Position numbers and translations under genes: made by a program
Assembly (NCBI GenBank): GCA_947649215.1
Contig: CANSQW010000091.1
Span: forward strand, 1-5,948
Source of the DNA: an uncultured bacterium
Lineage (GTDB): Bacteria; Actinomycetota; Coriobacteriia; Coriobacteriales; Eggerthellaceae
Length of the DNA: 5,948 nucleotides
Direction: 5' to 3'
Part shown: piece after piece, positions 1 through 5,300 of the stretch
Layout: each line of letters opens with the position of its first letter
Position numbering within the stretch: position 1 is the first letter of the stretch
Notes under the pieces: generated by a model
The model's input: the letters and a program-made list of their open reading frames with translations, nothing else
Databases searched by the model: none
What the model was told of the DNA's origin: nothing

Positions 1-1432
1 CGCCAGGCGCGCCTACCACCACGGGCGCCACGTCGGCCACGGCGGCGGCCACCGCCCCGGCAGCGCTGGCGACGGCCGCGGCGGGCGCCTCGCTCCCCAG
101 CATGGCGGCGTGGTTCTTCGCGCAGCCCGGGAAGCGCAGCAGCACGCGCGTCCCCTTCCCCAGCTCGCTTTCCACCTCCATGCAGGCATCAGGCCCGAAG
201 AAGCCCTTCATGCGGTCGTGCACGTTCTTCACGGCAATGCCCAGGCCCGTCTGAGACTCGGGGTGCATGATGTTCTGGCACGCCTGCTCGCTCATGCCCA
301 CGCCGTCGTCGCGCACCTCCACCACCACGTCGTCGCCGTCCACCTGCGCCAGGATGGACACGGTCAGCTTCCCCTCCAGGGGCATGGCGTGCTTCACCGC
401 GTTCTCGACGATGGGCTGGATGATGAACGGCGGCACGAGCATGTCCTGCAGCTCAGGGCCGGCGCCCACGTAGAGCGCCACGCGATCCTCGCCGAAGCGC
501 GCCACCTCGAACGAGAAGTAGCGCATGGTCTGCTCGATCTCGCGCGAGAGCATGATGCGGTCGGTCGAGTCCTCCAGCGTGCGGCGATAGAACACGGCGA
601 ACTCGCGCAGCATGGTACGCGCCTTGGGCGGATCCGTGCGGATGAGCGACGCGATGGTGTTGATGGTGTTGAACAGGAAATGCGGGTTGATCTGGCTCTG
701 GAGCATCTTCAGCTCCATGGAGGTTGCCAGCTTGCGCTGCGCCTCCATCTCGGCGGCGGCCATCTGGGTGGACAGCAGCCGCGCGAAGCCCTGCGCGATG
801 GACTTCTGCGTCTCGGTGATCTTCTTGCCGTTGCGGTAGTAGAACTTGAGGCTACCCTCCACCTTGTCGCCCACGCGCAGCGGGACGATGATGGCGGCTT
901 TGATGGTGGCGCTGCGCGGGAAGCCCAGGTCGTCGGCGGTGTAGAGCACATGCATGGTGCCCTCGGCCATGGCGTCGAGGGTGGCCTGGGTGCGGATGGC
1001 GCTGCCGGCGGGGTTGTCCGCTTCCTGGTAGCCCGCGTAGCCGAGAATCTGCTCGACGTCGGTGAGGGCGACGGCCACGGCGGCGGTGCTGGGCAGCAGC
1101 AGCGCGCAGATGCGCTGCGCCGCCTCGGGCGTCATGCCCTCCTTCGTCAGGTCGAGAAACTGGCTGGCCAGCTGGAGCATGTCGTCGGACTGGTGCGCGC
1201 GCACGGAGTCCGGATCCATCAGCAGGCGGATGACCACCACCACCGACAGGGTGAACACCATCCCCGCCACGATCATGACCACCACCGACACATTGGGAGA
1301 AAGCACCGTCCACAGCATGGCGAGCGCCGAGAGGGCCGCCACAGTGAAGGCGAACATCTCCAGGTTGAAGAGCCGCGGGTAGCGGTACTGGTTGTTGGCG
1401 GCCTCGCTAGAGGCATCTTTCAGGGAAGCCAT
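1..1432 (-). CDS. LytS-like sensor histidine kinase (3' end beyond window)
   Basis: Membrane-bound sensor kinase expected to autophosphorylate on histidine and pass the phosphate to a response regulator, usually of LytTR type. I translated it by hand: 477 complete codons stay open to the window edge with no stop. Residues 24-44 and 48-71 form two membrane segments. About 80-220 looks like a GAF-type sensory region. The family signature QINPHFLFNTINTIASLIR follows, with the phospho-acceptor at His251. The ATPase domain shows the N box (QPIVENAVKHAM, Asn344) and glycine boxes (DDGVGM near 375-380; GLGIAVKNVHDRM from 395). This matches the His_kinase plus HATPase_c layout of LytS/YehU proteins, but with two membrane helices instead of the usual multi-helix 5TMR module. 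The ATG at 1432 is preceded by GAGGAG (1438-1443) at 5 bases. After the ATPase domain (ending RVLLRFPG) an Ala/Val-rich tail of about 40 residues continues off the window, which is unusual. The signal sensed is unknown. Confidence 0.93.
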   Translation of the reverse strand, partial: MASLKDASSEAANNQYRYPRLFNLEMFAFTVAALSALAMLWTVLSPNVSVVVMIVAGMVFTLSVVVVIRLLMDPDSVRAHQSDDMLQLASQFLDLTKEGMTPEAAQRICALLLPSTAAVAVALTDVEQILGYAGYQEADNPAGSAIRTQATLDAMAEGTMHVLYTADDLGFPRSATIKAAIIVPLRVGDKVEGSLKFYYRNGKKITETQKSIAQGFARLLSTQMAAAEMEAQRKLATSMELKMLQSQINPHFLFNTINTIASLIRTDPPKARTMLREFAVFYRRTLEDSTDRIMLSREIEQTMRYFSFEVARFGEDRVALYVGAGPELQDMLVPPFIIQPIVENAVKHAMPLEGKLTVSILAQVDGDDVVVEVRDDGVGMSEQACQNIMHPESQTGLGIAVKNVHDRMKGFFGPDACMEVESELGKGTRVLLRFPGCAKNHAAMLGSEAPAAAVASAAGAVAAAVADVAPVVVGAPG

Positions 1433-1492
1433 GGCATCTCCTCGGGAACGCTGCGGACGCGCCGGCGCAGGCGGCGGGCGCGCGGGGTGCGG

Positions 1493-2350
1493 TTACATGA
1501 TACCGGTCTGGTTGAGGGCGAGCAGGGCAGCGCCCACCAAAAGGAATCCGCTGAAGATGAAGCGCAGGGTGCGCTCGGGCACGCGCGGGATGAGCCGAGC
1601 GCCCAGCAGCGCGCCGGGCACCGACCCCACGGCCACAGCGACGGCCACCAGCCACGAGACGTTGCCGAGCATCGTCTGGGTCACCGCCGCGGGCAACGCG
1701 AGCAGCGCCACGGATATGAGCGACGTGCCCGACGTAAGCTTCATGGGAATGTGGAACAGCGACACCATGAGCGGCACCATGACAAAGCCGCCGCCCAGCC
1801 CCACGTAACCCGAGGCCACGCCGGCTATCGCGCCCACGCCCACGCCCATCACCAGCTGTCGGCGCGTCATCCGCGGCACTGCCGGCATCACAAGCGCCTC
1901 CGCCTGCGCGTCGGGCGCGCCGTCCCCTTCCGCGCTATCCGCCGCCGCGCCCGCTCCCGCCTTCTTCCCCTTGGGAGCCTTGAGCGCCTTCGAGAACATG
2001 GTGAGGGCCGAATACGCGATGACCGCGGCGGCGGCCACCATGATGGCCCAGTCGGGCGATATCGTGGCCAGCCACACGCCCACCGGCGAGGTGATCGCGC
2101 CGCCCAGCCCTGCGGCCACGCCAAGCGACGGCACGCAGGTCTTGCGGCGGATGTGCGAGATGGCGCCCGAGATGGACGTGGGAATGATGGTCGCGAGGGA
2201 GGTAGCCGTGCTCATGATGGGCGAAAGGGCATAGCCCAGCTTGAACACGGGCACGAGGACGGTGCCCCCGCCAATGCCCAGCAGGCCCGAGAGCACGCCG
2301 ACGCCCAGCCCCACGGCGAGCGACACGATGAGCAGTCCCAGCTGATCCAC
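1493..2350 (-). CDS. TauE/SafE-family membrane transporter (putative sulfite/organosulfur anion exporter)
   Basis: Integral membrane protein of the TauE/SafE (former DUF81) family, whose characterised members move small anions such as sulfite, sulfoacetate or other organosulfur compounds across the cytoplasmic membrane. The substrate here cannot be told from sequence. The 285-residue length is normal for the family. The two homologous halves are clear: each begins with a helix carrying a glycine signature, GLLGIGGG at about 22-29 and GYVGLGGG at about 181-188. They are joined by a charged, Ala-rich cytoplasmic linker (about 121-160) that is long for the family. I count about eight hydrophobic segments. 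The start is GTG at 2350, six bases after the glycosyltransferase stop. GGAG overlapping that TAG stop is the likely ribosome site, 9 bases before the GTG, so translation is probably coupled. The stop is TAA at 1493-1495, and the kinase gene follows after 60 bases. The family call is firm; the substrate is not. Confidence 0.92.
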   Translation of the reverse strand: MDQLGLLIVSLAVGLGVGVLSGLLGIGGGTVLVPVFKLGYALSPIMSTATSLATIIPTSISGAISHIRRKTCVPSLGVAAGLGGAITSPVGVWLATISPDWAIMVAAAAVIAYSALTMFSKALKAPKGKKAGAGAAADSAEGDGAPDAQAEALVMPAVPRMTRRQLVMGVGVGAIAGVASGYVGLGGGFVMVPLMVSLFHIPMKLTSGTSLISVALLALPAAVTQTMLGNVSWLVAVAVAVGSVPGALLGARLIPRVPERTLRFIFSGFLLVGAALLALNQTGIM

Positions 2351-2356
2351 GATCGG

Positions 2357-3658
2357 CTACTCCGCGATGTTGAGGCGGATCTCGCTCGTCATGCCCGGGT
2401 CGAAGGACGCCGGGCGCGCGCCGTCAGCCGCCGCCACGCCCTCCGCCCCATCAGCTACGGCGGCATTGTGCAGCGCCGAGCGCAGCAGCGCCTCGCTCAG
2501 CGCCTCGTCGCCCTCCAGGCGCGCCATGGCCTCGGGCCATGCGTACTGGAACTCGAAGTACTTCGCGCAGTTACGCTCAGCGTAGGTCTGCGCCTCCTTG
2601 CGCGCAGCCTTCGCGGCGCGACGATACGCCTTCTTGTCCGGCAGCACCAGGCTGCGCAAGAACGCCGTCACGCTGATGCGACGCGTGAGCCCCGGCTCCA
2701 GGAACGGCCCGGGATACGGCTCGAGCGACTTCGGCTTCACCTGCTGCAAGTCGATGAGCGCGCGGCTGTACTCCAGCTTGCGGTACTCGTAGATCCAACG
2801 GAAGATGTCCTGGCGGAAGCGGTCGCCCTCGCTCGACGACTTGGGCGGCAGATGACGCAGCACCCACTCGTTGTCGAACCAGATATCCGAGCCGTACATC
2901 CGGAGGTCGAGCATATAGTCCAAGTCCTCGCCGCGCGTGATCCACGGGTCGAAGGCCAGGCGGCGGAAGGCCTCCTTGTGCACGGCCAGACAGCCGCCGC
3001 ACACATGGTTTGACCGCGAGAGCCGCGGGCCCTTCATCGCCTTGCTGATCCACTCATTGAACGCGCGGCCCTGCTGCCAGAAGCGGTTGTACCAGGCGTC
3101 CTCCCACTTCGAGAGGTACGACCCCTCGTCGTTGAGGTAGTAGCCCGTCTTGGCCAAGATGGGGATGCCCTTCTTGGTGAGCTTGCCCAGGCCGTACATG
3201 GCATGCTTGAGGAAGTCGGGGTCGTCCACCACCTCGTCGTCGTCGAGGAACACCACCGCATCGAAGCCGAAGACGTTGGCTATCACCAGCCCCAGGTTGC
3301 GCACGGCCCCATAGCCCGAGAGCGCCACCTCGCGACCGAGCTTGCCGATCTTCAGCTGCTCCATGCGCTGACGGACGAGAGCCAGCTCGGCTGCGCCGAT
3401 GACCAGCACGTTCAGCGACGGGTGCTGATCGACGACGGCCTGCACCTTCTCGGCCGCCTGAGCCTCGAAGGGCGACTCGGCAGCCACGAGCACCACGATG
3501 AGCCCCAAGCCGCGCACCTTCTCAAGCGAGGCCAGGCAACGCCCCAGCTCGCCGGGGTCGTTGAGCGGGGTCACGTGATCGTAGGTGGCGATAGTGTTGG
3601 AGCCAGCGCGATGGCGGCGCCCCGCGATGAACGTCGGGATGATGACGACGGGCTGCAT
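2357..3658 (-). CDS. GT-A fold (family 2-like) glycosyltransferase
   Basis: Probable cytoplasmic nucleotide-sugar glycosyltransferase of 433 residues; donor and acceptor are unknown. The N-terminus MQPVVIIPTF is the usual first strand of family 2-type enzymes. VVFLDDDEVVDD (Asp139-141) is the DXD-like metal/nucleotide-sugar site. TRGEDLDYMLDL (Glu244, Asp245) is the ED motif supplying the catalytic base, and HVCGGCLAVHKEAF (about 218-231) resembles the acceptor-side segment between them. A basic, aromatic C-terminal region (about 280-375) follows, then an Ala-rich tail. No membrane helix is evident. The frame stays open upstream to 3910, but I place the start at ATG 3658: it has GGAAGGAG 4 bases upstream, the catalytic fold begins exactly there, and the 84 extra upstream residues would read through the promoter and inverted repeat. 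It heads a likely operon with the TauE/SafE gene 6 bases downstream. A role in cell-surface polysaccharide is plausible but only inferred. Confidence 0.88.
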   Translation of the reverse strand: MQPVVIIPTFIAGRRHRAGSNTIATYDHVTPLNDPGELGRCLASLEKVRGLGLIVVLVAAESPFEAQAAEKVQAVVDQHPSLNVLVIGAAELALVRQRMEQLKIGKLGREVALSGYGAVRNLGLVIANVFGFDAVVFLDDDEVVDDPDFLKHAMYGLGKLTKKGIPILAKTGYYLNDEGSYLSKWEDAWYNRFWQQGRAFNEWISKAMKGPRLSRSNHVCGGCLAVHKEAFRRLAFDPWITRGEDLDYMLDLRMYGSDIWFDNEWVLRHLPPKSSSEGDRFRQDIFRWIYEYRKLEYSRALIDLQQVKPKSLEPYPGPFLEPGLTRRISVTAFLRSLVLPDKKAYRRAAKAARKEAQTYAERNCAKYFEFQYAWPEAMARLEGDEALSEALLRSALHNAAVADGAEGVAAADGARPASFDPGMTSEIRLNIAE

Positions 3659-3662
3659 GCAG

Positions 3663-3670
3663 CTCCTTCC
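3663..3670 (-). promoter_or_regulatory. Shine-Dalgarno site that fixes the glycosyltransferase start
   Basis: The minus strand reads GGAAGGAG, then CTGC, then ATG at 3658. This is the best ribosome-binding match in the gap and selects the 433-residue product over the longer open frame that starts at 3910. Confidence 0.8.
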
Positions 3671-3697
3671 GCGTGCTTGGTCGTTGATGACAGATGA

Positions 3698-3733
3698 CCT
3701 AGGTATTGTACTCGTCATTTGTGGAGCAACCGT
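3698..3733 (-). promoter_or_regulatory. Probable sigma70-type promoter for the glycosyltransferase operon
   Basis: The minus strand carries TACAAT at 3710-3705, one base from the TATAAT consensus, in a locally AT-rich patch. Transcription would begin near 3698 and give a leader of about 40 bases before the ATG. No good -35 hexamer lies at 16-18 bases: TTGCTC is present but only 13 bases upstream, and at 17 bases the hexamer is ACGGTT. The promoter is therefore either weak, activator-dependent, or read mainly through its -10. An 8-bp palindrome ACCTAGGT (3697-3704) abuts the -10 on its start-site side. The call rests on one hexamer plus position. Confidence 0.5.
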
Positions 3734-3737
3734 CCAC
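3721..3737. repeat. Small inverted repeat overlapping the -35 position
   Basis: GTGGA and TCCAC form a perfect 5-bp dyad around a 7-base centre. It spans the place where the -35 contact of the predicted promoter would fall, so it could be an operator. A 5-bp dyad is also likely by chance in this composition. Confidence 0.3.
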
Positions 3738-3770
3738 GGCCAGGCAACACCACAACGCCGCACGTCGCCG

Positions 3771-3797
3771 GCGCGCACGGCGCGCATGGCGCGCATC
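3771..3797. repeat. Three tandem copies of a 9-bp GC-rich unit
   Basis: The units GCGCGCACG, GCGCGCATG and GCGCGCATC lie end to end. Another GCGCGCAT occurs inside the nearby inverted-repeat element at 3903-3910. The array lies between that element and the promoter, upstream of the predicted start site, so it could bind a regulator or simply be a slippage product. Confidence 0.55.
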
Positions 3798-3846
3798 TGC
3801 AGCGCCAGGTGTCGTTTCTGGCCATTTGCTTCGAAATTCCGAGGCT

Positions 3847-3881
3847 CAAACCGCTGCAAGGACGATGAGAAACGAGGTTTG
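3847..3881. repeat. Internal hairpin 1 of the 160-bp element
   Basis: CAAACC (3847-3852) pairs perfectly with GGTTTG (3876-3881) across a 23-base loop. It stacks directly on the inner end of the left 32-bp arm, so the folded element would branch at this point. Confidence 0.45.
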
Positions 3882-3910
3882 CCCAGGTCAGCTTTTTTCC
3901 TAGCGCGCAT

Positions 3911-3928
3911 AGCCCTTCAAATCGGGCT
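3911..3928. repeat. Internal hairpin 2 of the 160-bp element
   Basis: AGCCC and GGGCT form a perfect 5-bp stem around the 8-base loop TTCAAATC. Together with hairpin 1 and the outer stem it allows a three-way branched fold. On the minus strand no U-run follows it, so it is not a terminator for rsgA. Confidence 0.45.
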
Positions 3929-3999
3929 GGATCCGGCCCCTCAGCCTCGGAATTTCGAAGCAAATGGCCAGAAAACACTCTTTAGCTTGCAGCAGCGCC

Positions 4000-5292
4000 C
4001 TATCGGCGGGGCTTGCCTCCGCGGGATCTCTTGCCGGAGCCGCGGCCCTTGGGGGCGCGAGCGTGCGACGCCTTCTCGCCCTGGGCCCAGCGCGCCTGCT
4101 CGCGGCGCTCCTTGATCTCGGCCGTCTCCTGACGCAGCGCCTGGTAGGAGGCGAAGCGCTCGGGCGCCAGCTCGCCGGCCGCCACCGCCGCGCGGACAGC
4201 GCAGCCGGGTTCGTCGCCGTGGCGGCAATCGCGGAAGCGGCAGCCCTCGGCCAGCGCCTCCACATCGGCGAACGCGGCGCCGATGCCCGAGTCGGCGTCC
4301 CACAGCCCCAAGCCGCGCACGCCGGGCATATCGACGATCCGCCCGCCGCCGGGCAGCTCGATCACCTCGCGGCTGACCGTGGTGTGGCGGCCTTTTCCGT
4401 CGCCCTCCCGCACGGCGGCCGTCTCCTGGACGTCCTCGCCCAGCAGCAGGTTCACCAGGCTCGACTTCCCCACTCCGCTGCGGCCGATGAGCACGGCCAT
4501 CGAGCCAGCCGGCACGAGCGCGCGCACTGCCTCGACCGAAGCAGGGTCGGCCGAGGTTACCACGATAGTCTGCACGTCAGGGCCGACCAGCGCGCGCACC
4601 TGGTCGCGCACGGCCCGGACCTGCGCATCGTCCTGCGCGAGGTCGGCCTTGGTGAGCACCACGGTCACCGCGGCACCCGTCTCGTAGGCGAGCACGAGCT
4701 CGCGCTCGAGGCGGCGGCGGTTCACCTCCGCCAGAGGCTGCGCCACGATGACGCGGTCGAAGTTGGCGGCAAGCACCTGGGCGACGGCGCGCTCGGTGGG
4801 GTCTTTGCGCACGAAAGCGCGGCTGCGCGGGAGGATGGCCTCGATGATGCCCATGTCGTGGTCGTCAGGCACGGAGACCTCCACGCGGTCCCCGATGACG
4901 GCGCGCACCTTCTCGCCCTTGACCAGCGCCGTCGCATGCTCGCAGCGAAGCGTCGCGCCATCGGGGAAGCGCACCAGCGGAAATCCCCGGTCGAGCTTCA
5001 CCACTTCTCCCCTGTGTCGGGCCTCGGAAGCGCATCCGGCGGCAGGAGGCGTGCTACCGGCACGGCTCCCCGCCACGCGTGCAGCCCCCGTGGCCTCGGC
5101 GGCAGCGTCCGCGACAGCACCCGCGGCCTCGGCCGCCTCGGCGGATTCGGCGGCAGCGTCCGCGGCTTCGGCGGATTCGGCGGCAGCGTCCGCGGCGGCA
5201 TCCGCCGCCTGCGCACAACCTGCGGCGGCGCGCTCGACCTCCCCGCTCGCGGCGGCGTGCTCGGAAGGGGGCGTTTCACGTGAAACACTCAT
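4000..5292 (-). CDS. rsgA: RsgA, ribosome small-subunit-dependent GTPase, with N-terminal extension
   Basis: GTPase that checks and releases late 30S subunits during ribosome maturation. The motifs appear in the permuted order that defines the family: G4 as LTKAD (214-217), then G1 GRSGVGKS (270-277), the G2 region GKGRHTT (299-305), and G3 DMPGVRGLGLW (from 321). Before them lies the OB-fold (about 92-165). After them is the zinc site CRFRDCRHGDEPGC (Cys351, Cys356, His358, Cys364), and a basic Arg/Lys/Gly C-terminus probably contacts rRNA. At 430 residues it is longer than the usual 290-350 because residues 1-90 are Ala/Glu/Asp-rich and low in complexity. ATG 5292 has AGGGG upstream, overlapping the stop of the preceding gene 8 bases away. 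An alternative GTG near 5001 (Val98) is preceded by AGGGGAG at 5 bases and would give a standard-length protein. Identity is firm; the exact start is not. Confidence 0.95.
   Translation of the reverse strand: MSVSRETPPSEHAAASGEVERAAAGCAQAADAAADAAAESAEAADAAAESAEAAEAAGAVADAAAEATGAARVAGSRAGSTPPAAGCASEARHRGEVVKLDRGFPLVRFPDGATLRCEHATALVKGEKVRAVIGDRVEVSVPDDHDMGIIEAILPRSRAFVRKDPTERAVAQVLAANFDRVIVAQPLAEVNRRRLERELVLAYETGAAVTVVLTKADLAQDDAQVRAVRDQVRALVGPDVQTIVVTSADPASVEAVRALVPAGSMAVLIGRSGVGKSSLVNLLLGEDVQETAAVREGDGKGRHTTVSREVIELPGGGRIVDMPGVRGLGLWDADSGIGAAFADVEALAEGCRFRDCRHGDEPGCAVRAAVAAGELAPERFASYQALRQETAEIKERREQARWAQGEKASHARAPKGRGSGKRSRGGKPRR
5138..5196. repeat. 30-bp tandem repeat inside the rsgA N-terminal coding region
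   Basis: Twenty-nine identical bases recur at a 30-bp spacing (5138-5166 and 5168-5196), with degenerate flanking copies. The period is ten codons, so the frame is kept. It encodes two copies of ADAAAESAEA in the Ala/Glu-rich extension. Such repeats commonly vary in copy number between strains. Confidence 0.8.
5272..5287. promoter_or_regulatory. parS-like ParB-binding site
   Basis: The minus strand reads TGTTTCACGTGAAACG, which matches the conserved bacterial chromosomal parS palindrome TGTTTCACGTGAAACA at 15 of 16 positions, with a perfect 14-bp palindromic core (5273-5286). ParB loads at such sites, spreads, and recruits SMC for chromosome segregation. The site lies inside rsgA, where it encodes VSRET just after the start methionine. 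parS sites within coding sequence are well known and are usually in the origin-proximal part of the chromosome. A 14-bp perfect palindrome of exactly this sequence is very unlikely by chance in 6 kb. Confidence 0.85.
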
Positions 5293-5300
5293 CGCGGCCC

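Larger units (their letters stand above)
3815..3974. repeat. 160-bp element bounded by a perfect 32-bp inverted repeat (MITE/REP-like or structured RNA)
   Basis: The arms 3815-3846 and 3943-3974 are exact reverse complements over 32 bases. The outer ends read TTTCTGGCC, the arm centre contains TTCGAAATTCC, and the inner ends read GAGGCT. Pairing extends outward by GTGT/ACAC if a 2-base CG bulge is allowed. The 96-base loop contains two further perfect stems (3847-3852 with 3876-3881; 3911-3915 with 3924-3928) and a T6 run (3893-3898). The arms are 47% G+C, clearly lower than the surroundings. No U-tract follows either arm, so it is not a standard intrinsic terminator. It encodes no transposase, and I found no convincing target-site duplication. 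Candidates are a non-autonomous mobile repeat, a REP-type dispersed repeat, or an RNA fold in the 3' end of rsgA mRNA. Confidence 0.85.
3659..3999. other. 341-bp non-coding gap between rsgA and the glycosyltransferase gene
   Basis: This is the only long stretch without a supported gene. From the rsgA stop towards the glycosyltransferase it holds, in order, a 160-bp inverted-repeat element, three copies of a 9-bp GC-rich unit, a small dyad, a probable -10 promoter element and a strong ribosome site. Base composition switches between AT-richer patches (repeat arms, promoter) and very GC-rich sequence. Open frames crossing it in several phases resemble no protein family I know, and they change reading across the repeat arms, so I treat them as chance. 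Confidence 0.7.

Noticed and set aside
1433..1492. GC-rich dyads between the transporter and kinase genes as a terminator
   Set aside because: Stems can be drawn from GCGCG runs, but no U-tract follows and a good ribosome site for the kinase is intact, so read-through is more likely.
110..3013. 967-codon open frame on the plus strand, antisense to the kinase, transporter and glycosyltransferase
   Set aside because: The product is extremely rich in His, Arg, Ala and Gly and has no recognisable domain. It runs opposite three genes with clear family motifs. Long antisense frames are expected in high-GC DNA because stop codons are rare in the complementary phase.
3815..3974. Inverted repeat as a rho-independent terminator for rsgA
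   Set aside because: The loop is 96 bases and neither strand has a U-tract right after the closing arm. The only T-run lies inside the loop, on the strand opposite to rsgA transcription.
3799..3999. GCAGCGCC at 3799-3806 and 3992-3999 as a target-site duplication around the 160-bp element
   Set aside because: The two copies lie at unequal distances from the arms (8 and 17 bases), and this octamer type is common in the GC-rich surroundings.
3585..4115. Plus-strand frame crossing the inverted-repeat element
   Set aside because: It reads through both arms in different phases, has no domain and no good ribosome site, and overlaps the ends of two real genes.
3964..5283. 439-codon plus-strand frame opposite rsgA
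   Set aside because: Antisense to a firmly identified RsgA with all GTPase and zinc motifs; composition is His/Arg/Leu-rich without any motif.
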